64,000 nt of DNA, from the NCBI RefSeq assembly GCF_902498745.1, contig NZ_LR701479.1, positions 2,931,060-2,995,059 of the forward strand, written 5' to 3'. This DNA comes from Erythrobacter sp. EC-HK427 (GTDB lineage: Bacteria > Pseudomonadota > Alphaproteobacteria > Sphingomonadales > Sphingomonadaceae). The stretch's first letter is position 1. Each line of letters opens with the position of its first letter. A program made the position numbers and the translations under genes. This document shows positions 25,736 through 33,870 of this stretch, piece by piece. Below the pieces are notes generated by a model. That model ran no database searches, was not told the DNA's origin, and was given only the letters and a program-made list of their open reading frames with translations.

Positions 25736-26616
25736 GCCGCATCCGCCGTTCGCTGCATGGCCGCGCCATTGGCGGCAAACGCGCCTTTTCCGAAAGGGCG
25801 CGCAGCTTCTTCAAATCGTCCTACCCCGAAGGCGCGCACCGGTTGGAACACGAAATGGTGTCGAACCCGCTGCTCGAACTCGACGCGCTGGCGCTGCTCG
25901 GCAGTGCCCTGCCCGCAAGCAGCGTGGAGTATAATCGCGGCGATCTGCCTCTGGGTGTCACCGGCAAGCCCGAAGGCAATGGCCTGACCATCGAACAGAC
26001 CATTCGCGGCATCCACGACAATAACAGCTGGGCGGTGCTCAAGAATATCGAGCAGAAAAAGCCCTACGCCGCCTTGCTGGAAGAACTGCTCGACGAGCTG
26101 CGTCCGGTGATCGAAGAGCGGACGGGCAAGATGCTGAAGTTGCAGGCCTTCATCTTCATCTCCAGCCCCGGCGCGGTGACGCCCTACCACTTCGATCCGG
26201 AACACAATATTCTTCTGCAATTGACCGGCAAGAAGACAATGACGGTGTTCCCGGCGGGCGATCCGATGTTCGCGCCCGATGCCGCGCACGAAGCCTATCA
26301 CACCGGCGGCCCGCGCGAATTGCGCTGGCGGGATGAATTCCTACCGCATGGCGTGAATTTCAATCTGCGGCCCGGCGATGCGGTCTATGTCCCTGTGATG
26401 GCGCCGCATTTCGTGCGCAATGGCAAGGACGTGTCAATCTCGCTCTCGATCACCTGGCGCAGCGAGTGGAGCTTCAACGAGGCCGATGCCCGTGCTTTCA
26501 ACCACCTGCTGCGCCGCTTCGGCGTGTCGCCCGCCGCGCCGGGCCGGTGGCCTTCGAGCAACAGCTTCAAGGCCAATGCCATGCGCGTGGCGCGCCGGAT
26601 ACCCGGCCTGACTTGA
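25732..26616 (+). CDS. JmjC/cupin-like oxygenase-family protein
   Basis: A 294-residue protein with a cupin-8/JmjC-like domain. The iron-binding pattern HxD is in YHFDPEHN at about 161-168, followed by the ILLQLTGKKTMTVFP strand pair; a later histidine occurs in PVMAPHFVRN. This suggests an Fe(II)/2-oxoglutarate-dependent hydroxylase acting on a protein or small molecule. The arginine/lysine-rich N-terminus (about 1-30) precedes the domain. The ATG overlaps the acyltransferase stop by four bases, so the products probably act together. The next gene, tesB, begins 33 bases later. Confidence 0.85.
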   Translation: MSRIRRSLHGRAIGGKRAFSERARSFFKSSYPEGAHRLEHEMVSNPLLELDALALLGSALPASSVEYNRGDLPLGVTGKPEGNGLTIEQTIRGIHDNNSWAVLKNIEQKKPYAALLEELLDELRPVIEERTGKMLKLQAFIFISSPGAVTPYHFDPEHNILLQLTGKKTMTVFPAGDPMFAPDAAHEAYHTGGPRELRWRDEFLPHGVNFNLRPGDAVYVPVMAPHFVRNGKDVSISLSITWRSEWSFNEADARAFNHLLRRFGVSPAAPGRWPSSNSFKANAMRVARRIPGLT

Positions 26617-26649
26617 CCTCGTCACGCTCCCCGCGCAGAGGGAGCGGCG

Positions 26650-27546
26650 ATGAGCACCGTGCCCGAAACCCCGCCGACGCCCGAACGCGTGGTCGCCGAT
26701 CTGGTCTTCCTGCTGGAGCTGGAAGCCAAGGGCGCAGACCATTTTGTCGGCCGTCGCCGCCCCGATGGCACCGGTCGCGTGTTCGGCGGACAGGCTATTG
26801 CGCAGGCTTTGGGCGCGGCCAGCCGGACGGTGGAAGACGGGCGCGATGTGCATTCGCTCCACGCCTATTTCCTACGCCCCGGCAGCGACGATTTGCCGAT
26901 CGATTTCCGCGTGAAGCGCGATCTGGACGGGCGCAGCTTTTCCAACCGCCGCGTGGTGGCGAGCCAGGACGGCAAGCCGATCCTTAACCTCACCGCCAGC
27001 TTTCAGGTGCCCGTTGATGGCCCCGGTCACCAGCATCCGGCGATGCCCGATGTGGCCGGGCCGGAAGATTTGACGCCGGATTCGGTCATTCGCCGCCAGA
27101 TCGCTGAAATCATGCCCGAAGGCGGGCTCAAGCGCCTGCTACTGCGCGATTTTCCGGTCGACTTCCGCTCGGTGGAGGAGCGCGACTGGATCGCGCCGCA
27201 GAAGCGCGCGCCGATCAGCCATGTGTGGTTCCGCACAATTGCGCCGCTGCCCGATGATGCCGCGCTACACCGCGCGGTGCTGGCCTATATCTCCGATTTC
27301 CAGATCCTCGCCACCGTGCTGCAACCGCATGGAAAGAGCATTCACGGCGGCCAGATCAAGGCCGCGAGCCTCGATCACGCGGTGTGGTTCCACGAGCCGT
27401 TCCGCGTGGACGAATGGCTGCTCTTCGCCACCGAAGCCCCGTGGAGCGGCGGCGCACGCGGCTTTGCCCGTGGTCAGGTCTTCACGCAGGACGGGCGACT
27501 GGTGGCCAGCGTGACGCAAGAAGGCATGGTGCGCCACGTGGGGTGA
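26650..27546 (+). CDS. tesB: acyl-CoA thioesterase II
   Basis: A 298-residue double hot-dog thioesterase that hydrolyses acyl-CoA to free fatty acid and CoA. Motifs are the GRVFGGQAIAQALGAA segment of the first hot-dog, the SLHAYFLRPGSDD stretch, and in the second half LDHAVWFHEPFRVDEWLLF with the catalytic aspartate, plus the terminal GRLVASVTQEGMVR. The length is normal for TesB. It follows the JmjC-like gene at a distance of 33 bases on the same strand and may be the third gene of that operon. Convergent with the TonB-domain gene. Confidence 0.95.
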   Translation: MSTVPETPPTPERVVADLVFLLELEAKGADHFVGRRRPDGTGRVFGGQAIAQALGAASRTVEDGRDVHSLHAYFLRPGSDDLPIDFRVKRDLDGRSFSNRRVVASQDGKPILNLTASFQVPVDGPGHQHPAMPDVAGPEDLTPDSVIRRQIAEIMPEGGLKRLLLRDFPVDFRSVEERDWIAPQKRAPISHVWFRTIAPLPDDAALHRAVLAYISDFQILATVLQPHGKSIHGGQIKAASLDHAVWFHEPFRVDEWLLFATEAPWSGGARGFARGQVFTQDGRLVASVTQEGMVRHVG

Positions 27547-27557
27547 GCGCCTATTGC

Positions 27558-28037
27558 TCAGTCTAACGCGTAAGTCACCGATGTAGAAAATAGACCTTCG
27601 ACCGGGTCGCCGGCTCTGTTTCGTGCCGGTGCAAACACGGCATGGCGTTCCATGACATCACAGGCTGCAGCGTCGAGAATCGGGTAGCCACTGCTGCTCG
27701 TCACAACGCACCGCGTTACGCTCCCGGTCGTCGAGATGGTCACTTGCACACCCACCGTTCCCTCTTGGCCAGCCCTCATCGCTTGGGAGGGGTAGCTACC
27801 GATAATCCGCGTCGCCAGACTCTGCGTATCCAGCGGCGATGCCATGGTCGACTCATCGGCTTGAGATGACGGAATCGGCTCGATAGTTGTATAGGTTGGA
27901 GCAGGCTCCCGCGCCTCTGTAGGCGCTACCCGATCCTTTTCTTCCTGAGCCAGCGCAGGCGACGCGATTATTGCTGGGGCGAGCAAGCCCGCTGCGGCGG
28001 ATAAGAATCCCTTAGCGATCCAGACTGCACGCAACAC
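27558..28037 (-). CDS. exported TonB C-terminal domain protein
   Basis: A 159-residue protein with a signal peptide (about 1-25, ALA cleavage) followed by a proline/threonine-rich linker and a TonB C-terminal-type domain (about 75-159: YPSQAMRAGQEGTVGVQVTI ... VTYAL) with one cysteine pair. There is no long periplasm-spanning proline/lysine arm, so it is not a typical energy transducer; it is better read as a small periplasmic protein of the TonB-box fold. GTG 28037 is chosen because GGGAGG lies 5 bases ahead; it sits just after the uvrC stop (TGATGTG), so it is coupled to uvrC. ATGs at 28052 and 28064 are alternatives. Confidence 0.8.
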   Translation of the reverse strand: MLRAVWIAKGFLSAAAGLLAPAIIASPALAQEEKDRVAPTEAREPAPTYTTIEPIPSSQADESTMASPLDTQSLATRIIGSYPSQAMRAGQEGTVGVQVTISTTGSVTRCVVTSSSGYPILDAAACDVMERHAVFAPARNRAGDPVEGLFSTSVTYALD

Positions 28038-28038
28038 A

Positions 28039-30024
28039 TCACCCTCCCGCATGGTAAAAGTCATAAACCGTCTGCGCCACGCTTTCGCTGACGCCGGGCA
28101 CGCGCTTCAGATCGTCAAGCGCCGCCGCGCGCACTTTACTCGCTGTGCCGAAATGCAGCAATAACGCACGTTTACGCGCCGGGCCGATGCCGGGTATCTC
28201 GTCCAGAGGCGAAGCGGTAATTGACTTGCTGCGCTTCGCCCTGTGCGCGCCGATAACGTAGCGGTGGACTTCATCGCGCAGGCGCTGGAGGTAGAACAGC
28301 ACGGGCGAATTGACCGGCAGCGTCTTCTCGCGCCCGTCGGGGAAGTGGAACACTTCGCGCCCCTCGCGCCCGTGATGCGGGCCTTTGGCGATGGCGATCA
28401 GCGGCACATCTTCGATCCCCATCTCCGCCAGCGTATCGCGCACAGCGGACATTTGCCCCTTGCCGCCATCGATCAGCACGAGATCGGGCCAGATCGCTTC
28501 GTGGCCCTTGCCAGCCTGAGCGCCCTCACCCAAATCCTCGCGCCCGGACTCCGCCAAAGCCCGGAACCGGCGTTCCATCACTTCGCGCATCATGCCGAAA
28601 TCGTCATTGGTCTGCGCGGTCTTGATGTTGAATTTGCGATACTGGTTCTTCACGAAGCCTTCCGGCCCTGCCACTACCATCGCGCCCACCGCCTTCGCGC
28701 CCTGGATATGCGAGTTGTCGTAGACCTCGATCCGCGCGGGCACTTCGGGCAGTTCCAGAAACTCCGCCATCTCGCGCATGATCTTCGCCTGCGTCCCGCT
28801 TTCGGCGAGCCGCCGGTCAAGCGCCTCAACCGCGTTGCGCGCTGCCTGCTGCATCAGCCTGCGCCGCTCGCCGCGCTGGGGGACGGAGAGGCTGACCTTG
28901 CGCTCCGCTAGCGCACCGAACGCCTCCTCCAGCAAAGCCGCCTCGGGCAGTTCGCGGTCGACCAGAATGACCGGTGGTGGCGGGACTTCCTCGTAAAACT
29001 GCGCGAGGACGCGGGCGAAGACTTCCTCCTTCTCCACATCTTGCGTGCGCGTGGGAAAGAAGGCGCGGTGCCCCCAATTCTGCCCGCCGCGCACGAAAAA
29101 GCCCTGTATCGCGATCTGCCCGCCCTTCGCCGCCAGCGCGAAAACATCCGCGTCGCCGACACCGCTGGCATTCACAGCCTGCGAGCCTTGGATAAAGGTC
29201 GCCGCGCGCAAACGGTCGCGCAGCAGCGCCGCCGTTTCGAAATCGAGCGTCTCTGCCGCCTCCAGCATCTGCGCCTCGATCCGCGCCTGCACCGCCCCCG
29301 ATTTGCCGCCAAGAAAATCCTTCGCTTCGCGGATCAGCGCGTCATAGCCCTGCTTGTCGATCCGCCCGACACAGGGCGCGGAACAGCGTTTGATTTGATA
29401 CAGCAGGCAGGGCCGGTCGCGCCGTTCGAAAAACGTGTCAGTACAGGATCGGAGCAGGAACAGCTTCTGCAGCGCATTGATCGTCGTGTTGACGCTGCCC
29501 GCGCTGGCAAACGGCCCGTAATAGGCGCCTTTCGCCTTCCGCGCCCCGCGATGCTTCATGATGCGCGGATAGTCATGCCCTTCGCGTAGCAGGATGAAGG
29601 GGAAGCTCTTATCGTCGCGCAGCAGCACGTTGTAAGGCGGGCGGAACCGCTTGATGAACTGCGCTTCGAGCAGCAGCGCCTCGGCCTCCGAATTGGTGGT
29701 GACGATCTCCATCGCGCGGGTCTGCGAAACCATGCGCTGCAAGCGGTTGGTCAGCCCCTTGATCTGCGTGTAGTTCGCCACCCGCGCCTTCAGGCTGCGG
29801 GCCTTGCCGACGTAGAGCACATCGCCCCGCGCATCGAGCATCCGGTACACGCCGGGCTTGGGCTTCAGCGTGGCGACGACGTTGCGGATCGCATTCACGC
29901 CCGCTTCCAGATCGGGCTGCGCGCCCTTCTCTGCGCTGCCTTTCACCGTGTAGGCCGCGCGTTCCTCGTTGAACCGCTCCTTGCCCCGGGGATCGGGCGG
30001 AGAACCTGCTGGCGTGCGCGACAT
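28039..30024 (-). CDS. uvrC: excinuclease ABC subunit C
   Basis: UvrC makes the two DNA cuts around a lesion in nucleotide excision repair. The 661-residue protein has the N-terminal GIY-YIG nuclease (KPGVYRMLDARGDVLYVGKA at about 55-75), a central cysteine-containing YQIKRCSAPCVGRI segment, a UVR helix pair, an RNase H-like nuclease domain (IEVYDNSHIQGAKAVGAMVV; DLVLIDGGKGQ), and C-terminal helix-hairpin-helix motifs (IPGIGPARKRALL). ATG 30024 is chosen by homology; an upstream extension would overlap the divergent permease gene. The first 50 residues form a non-conserved extension. Confidence 0.96.
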   Translation of the reverse strand: MSRTPAGSPPDPRGKERFNEERAAYTVKGSAEKGAQPDLEAGVNAIRNVVATLKPKPGVYRMLDARGDVLYVGKARSLKARVANYTQIKGLTNRLQRMVSQTRAMEIVTTNSEAEALLLEAQFIKRFRPPYNVLLRDDKSFPFILLREGHDYPRIMKHRGARKAKGAYYGPFASAGSVNTTINALQKLFLLRSCTDTFFERRDRPCLLYQIKRCSAPCVGRIDKQGYDALIREAKDFLGGKSGAVQARIEAQMLEAAETLDFETAALLRDRLRAATFIQGSQAVNASGVGDADVFALAAKGGQIAIQGFFVRGGQNWGHRAFFPTRTQDVEKEEVFARVLAQFYEEVPPPPVILVDRELPEAALLEEAFGALAERKVSLSVPQRGERRRLMQQAARNAVEALDRRLAESGTQAKIMREMAEFLELPEVPARIEVYDNSHIQGAKAVGAMVVAGPEGFVKNQYRKFNIKTAQTNDDFGMMREVMERRFRALAESGREDLGEGAQAGKGHEAIWPDLVLIDGGKGQMSAVRDTLAEMGIEDVPLIAIAKGPHHGREGREVFHFPDGREKTLPVNSPVLFYLQRLRDEVHRYVIGAHRAKRSKSITASPLDEIPGIGPARKRALLLHFGTASKVRAAALDDLKRVPGVSESVAQTVYDFYHAGG

Positions 30025-30101
30025 GGGCGCAGAGATAGGCGGGTGCGCCGCGTTTCTCAATCGCTTGCAAGCGTGTGAAAAGACGGGCACCTCTGCCGCC
30101 C

Positions 30102-31418
30102 ATGGACAAACTGGTAGCACCGCAGCGCACGGTGGGCTTTTGGGGCACTGCGCTTTTCCCCGTCAACGGCATGATCGGTGCAGGCATTTTCGCCCTGCCC
30201 GCCGTTCTGGCCGCCGGAGTGGGCAGCTTCGCCCCGTGGCTGATGCTGGCGGGCGGGATCGCCTTTATGCCGCTCGCGCTGTGCTACGCCTGGCTGGCGC
30301 GCCGGTTCGACAATAGCGGCGGGCCGGTGCTGTATGGCGAGGCGGCCTTCGGGCGTTTCGTCGGCTTTCAGGCAGGCTGGGCGCGCTATGCCAGCGCGAT
30401 TGTGACGGCGGCGGCGAATACGAGCGTGATGGTCGCCTATCTCGCCGCGCTGTTCCCGATCCTTTCCGATCCGGTGGTCGAAATGGGCGCGATTGCCACC
30501 ATTCTGGCGATCATCACTTATGTCAATTACATCGGGATGCGCCGCGCAGTCGGGATGCTCGGGGTGATGACCGTCATCAAGGTGCTGCCGTTGGTGCTGC
30601 TGGTGTTCTCCGCGCTGTTCGCGGGCAATCCGGGCATCGGCTTTGCCATTCCCGAATTCAGCGATGTGGAGACGGTGGTGCTGCTCACCTTCTACGCCTT
30701 TATGGGGTTTGAAGCGGTGACCGAACCCGCAGGCGAAATGAAGGAACCGCGCCGCGATATTCCGCTCGCCATTGTCACCATGGTGGCGGCTGTGACCGCG
30801 CTCTATATGGCGGTGATCTGGGCCTATCTCGCCATCGCACCCGATGTGCCCAATGAAGACAATGCGCTCGCCGGAGCGGCGCTGGAAACCATGGGCGATA
30901 TCGGCGCGATTGCCATTGTGGTTGCCGCCGCCGTCAGCATTGCGGCGAACAATTTCAACGGCTCCACTACCCAGCCGCGCCTCGTTTACGGCATGGCGCA
31001 GCGCGGGATGCTGCCCAAGTGGTTCCTCGGCGTGTCGGAGAAATACGGGACGCCGGGCAACGCGATTTTGTTCACCGGCGTCGCCTCGATCCTGTTCGGA
31101 ATGTGGGAAGATTTCACTGTTCTTGCGGTCGCTGGAACGCTCATCCGGCTGGTCACTTACATCATTTCCGCTGCTGCCTTACCAATTCTTGAATGGCGCG
31201 AGAATGAGCGTAGCCCAATTCATGCTGTCGTCGCGGCACTCGCAATTGCCCTGTGCGTCTTCGTCGCATGGCCCTTTTTCCCGCAATCAATCGAGAATAT
31301 CCAACAAATGCAAAACACCGGCGAGTTCATCGCAGACCCGGTCTTGATCTTCTTGGCGATCATTGCACTCGGCACGGTGCTCTACTTCCTCGCCGCACAA
31401 AAGGAACCGGCGACCTAG
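30102..31418 (+). CDS. APC family amino acid permease
   Basis: A 438-residue membrane transporter with about 12 transmembrane helices. The first helix carries the APC glycine pattern VNGMIGAGIFALPAVLAAG, and a conserved amphipathic segment GFEAVTEPAGEMKEPRRDIP lies after TM6. It likely imports an amino acid or related amine by proton symport; the substrate cannot be read. ATG 30102 is chosen because homologous residues begin there; it is divergent from uvrC with 77 bases between the starts. The C-terminal 60 residues show two further hydrophobic helices and a lysine-containing tail. Confidence 0.92.
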   Translation: MDKLVAPQRTVGFWGTALFPVNGMIGAGIFALPAVLAAGVGSFAPWLMLAGGIAFMPLALCYAWLARRFDNSGGPVLYGEAAFGRFVGFQAGWARYASAIVTAAANTSVMVAYLAALFPILSDPVVEMGAIATILAIITYVNYIGMRRAVGMLGVMTVIKVLPLVLLVFSALFAGNPGIGFAIPEFSDVETVVLLTFYAFMGFEAVTEPAGEMKEPRRDIPLAIVTMVAAVTALYMAVIWAYLAIAPDVPNEDNALAGAALETMGDIGAIAIVVAAAVSIAANNFNGSTTQPRLVYGMAQRGMLPKWFLGVSEKYGTPGNAILFTGVASILFGMWEDFTVLAVAGTLIRLVTYIISAAALPILEWRENERSPIHAVVAALAIALCVFVAWPFFPQSIENIQQMQNTGEFIADPVLIFLAIIALGTVLYFLAAQKEPAT

Positions 31419-31467
31419 GCACTCGCCCCTATCTGAATTCCCCGCCCTTGCGGTCGTCCTTTGCCGC

Positions 31468-32601
31468 ATGACACAGGAACACCCAGCATCGGCGCACGCA
31501 GCCCACGGAGGCTTGCTCAAATGGCTCGGCTTCGGGCGCGACGATGCCGGGCCGGTGACGGGTCGCCGCTATAGCGACCCGGTGCGCCATGCGCGGGCCT
31601 TCCTGCTAGACCGGATCTGCGCCTTCCTGCTCGATAACGGGTTGGAGATTTCCGCCCAAAACCTCGCCGCCGCGCATAGCGCTTTTGCCGGTTTCAATCC
31701 GGGGCTCGAACGGCGCATCTTCCGGCGTATCGAAAGCGGGGAAGCGATCACGCAGGACTGGCTCGACCAAGCCACCGCCAGCGACGGAGTGGTGGATGAC
31801 GAAGCGATCTCGCGCCTGACCGAGCAGCTCGAACAGGGCATCGACCAGTTCTCCCGCAGCACGCAAAACGCCCGCAGCGCGACCACCAGCTATGGCCAAG
31901 CGCTGGCCGAGCACGTCGATGCGCTGGCCGCCGCGCCCGATACCGACGACGTTATCGTCAGCCTCGCCGACTATGCCCGCGCCATGCTCGAACGCTCGCG
32001 CAAGGCGGAGCAGGAGCTGCGCGCGGCGGAGGAGGAGGCGGATACGCTGCGCCACAACCTCGCCCGCGCGCGCCGCGATGCGGAGGTCGATTTCCTCACC
32101 GGCCTGCCCAATCGCCGCGCCTTTGAAGCTGTGCTGGAAGAGGAATATCGCGCGGCGCAGGCAGCGATCGAACCGCTTTGCGTCGCCTTCTGCGATATCG
32201 ACCACTTCAAGGTCGTGAACGACACGCATGGCCATGATGCGGGTGACCGGGTGATTTGCGCGGTGGCCGATTTGCTGGCGGAAATCTCCGGCGAGAAATG
32301 CCATGTTGCGCGCCACGGGGGCGAGGAATTCGTGCTACTGCTGCGCGGTGCAACAGCTGGCAAGGCATTGAATATCCTCGACTCGGCGCGCGAAAAGATG
32401 GCCGCGCGCAAGCTCGTCAACCGCCGTACCAAACAGCCGTTCGGGCAAGTGACCTTTTCGGGCGGATTGGCCGATGTCTTCGCCTTTGCCGACCCCCGCA
32501 CCGCGCTGGCGGCGGCGGATGATGCGCTCTACCGCGCCAAGGAGGCGGGCCGCAACCGCGTGCTGCTGGCCGAACCGGCGGACAAGGTGCAGGCTGCTTA
32601 A
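31468..32601 (+). CDS. diguanylate cyclase (GGDEF domain, cytoplasmic)
   Basis: A 377-residue protein with no transmembrane segment. A helical N-terminal region (about 1-165), a coiled-coil stretch (SRKAEQELRAAEEEADTLRHNLARA within about 175-205), then a GGDEF domain. The active-site loop reads GGEEF at 284-288, which is compatible with cyclase activity. No RxxD inhibitory site is seen at the expected place just before it, so product feedback is probably absent. It makes c-di-GMP from two GTP molecules. It lies 49 bases downstream of the permease on the same strand and 41 bases ahead of the flavoprotein gene. Confidence 0.9.
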   Translation: MTQEHPASAHAAHGGLLKWLGFGRDDAGPVTGRRYSDPVRHARAFLLDRICAFLLDNGLEISAQNLAAAHSAFAGFNPGLERRIFRRIESGEAITQDWLDQATASDGVVDDEAISRLTEQLEQGIDQFSRSTQNARSATTSYGQALAEHVDALAAAPDTDDVIVSLADYARAMLERSRKAEQELRAAEEEADTLRHNLARARRDAEVDFLTGLPNRRAFEAVLEEEYRAAQAAIEPLCVAFCDIDHFKVVNDTHGHDAGDRVICAVADLLAEISGEKCHVARHGGEEFVLLLRGATAGKALNILDSAREKMAARKLVNRRTKQPFGQVTFSGGLADVFAFADPRTALAAADDALYRAKEAGRNRVLLAEPADKVQAA

Positions 32602-32642
32602 GGCTTGGACGCAGGGGCGGATTCCGCCTAACGCGCTGGGCC

Positions 32643-33845
32643 ATGCAATATGATGCGATCATCCTCGGCGGCGGCGCGGCGGGCCTGTTTTGTGCGGCGA
32701 TTGCGGGCCAGCGCGGGGCCAATGTGCTGGTGCTCGAAGCCGCTGAGAAGGTTGGCAAAAAGATCCTGATTTCGGGCGGCGGACGGTGCAATTTCACCAA
32801 TCTGGGCGCAGGGCCAGCCAATTATCTTTCCGCCAATCCGCATTTCGCCAAGAGCGCGTTGAGCCGCTACAAACCGCGTGATTTCATTGCCTTGGTGGAG
32901 AAGCATGACATCGCTTGGCATGAAAAGACGCTCGGCCAATTGTTCTGCGACGGTTCCGCGCGGCAGATCGTCGATATGCTGCTGGAGGAATGCGCCACCG
33001 GCCCCGGCACCGTCACCATCCGCTGTAACGAGGAAGTATCGGGCATTGGCCATGACAACGGCCAGTTCACCGTCACCACGCAATATGACCACTTCACCGC
33101 GCCCGCACTGGTGATCGCCACTGGCGGGCCGAGCATCCCCAAAATGGGCGCGAGCGATTTTGCTTACCGCCTCGCCCGCCAGTTCGGGCTCAAAGTCGTC
33201 GAACCGCGCCCCGCGCTTGTCCCGCTGACCCTCGGCGGCGAGGAGGTTCTGTTCCGCGAGCTTTCCGGCGTCTCCGCCGAAGTCGAAGCGACCGCCAGCA
33301 AGACCACCTTCCGCGAGGCGGCGCTGTTCACGCACAAAGGTCTCTCCGGCCCCGCTATTCTGCAGGCATCTAGCTATTGGCGGCATGGCGAGCCGGTCAA
33401 TATCCGCTTCCTGCCCGATGCCCCGCAAGGCTGGCTGACCGATGTGAAGCGCGCCGAGCCTTCGCTGCATCTTCGCACGATCCTTGCCCGCCACTTGCCC
33501 GATCGTCTGGCGGCTGTCCTTGCCGACCAGCTTGGCATTAGCGGTGATCTCGGAAACGTGCCCGACAAGGCCTTGCGCGCGGCGGAGGAACGGCTGCGCA
33601 GCTGGCGCTTCCACCCCAATGGCAGCGAGGGTTTCGCCAAGGCCGAAGTCACCGCGGGCGGGATTTCGACCGCCGAACTCAGCTCGCAAACGATGGAGGC
33701 AAAGAACGTCCCCGGCCTCTACGCCATCGGCGAGGCGGTGGACGTGACCGGCTGGCTCGGCGGCTACAACTTCCAATGGGCCTGGGCGAGCGGCTTTGCC
33801 TGCGGGGAAGCTTTGGGGGCGCGCAGCAAGGGCTTGGAATTCTGA
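32643..33845 (+). CDS. BaiN/RdsA-type (HI0933 family) FAD-dependent oxidoreductase
   Basis: A 400-residue flavoprotein. The Rossmann dinucleotide motif GGGAAGLFCAAIAG begins at residue 8, the family-specific FAD contact KILISGGGRCNFTN lies at about 40, and a second glycine-rich segment GGPSIPKMGASDFAYRLARQ at about 162. The C-terminal part ends with PGLYAIGEAVDVTGWLGGYNFQWAWASG. The HI0933 family (YhiN) reduces an unidentified substrate; some members act on steroids or selenium-like compounds. It stands between the diguanylate cyclase and the helicase genes, with 25 bases to the latter. Confidence 0.93.
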   Translation: MQYDAIILGGGAAGLFCAAIAGQRGANVLVLEAAEKVGKKILISGGGRCNFTNLGAGPANYLSANPHFAKSALSRYKPRDFIALVEKHDIAWHEKTLGQLFCDGSARQIVDMLLEECATGPGTVTIRCNEEVSGIGHDNGQFTVTTQYDHFTAPALVIATGGPSIPKMGASDFAYRLARQFGLKVVEPRPALVPLTLGGEEVLFRELSGVSAEVEATASKTTFREAALFTHKGLSGPAILQASSYWRHGEPVNIRFLPDAPQGWLTDVKRAEPSLHLRTILARHLPDRLAAVLADQLGISGDLGNVPDKALRAAEERLRSWRFHPNGSEGFAKAEVTAGGISTAELSSQTMEAKNVPGLYAIGEAVDVTGWLGGYNFQWAWASGFACGEALGARSKGLEF

Positions 33846-33870
33846 CACAACCCGCTAGCACTCCTCCCCT

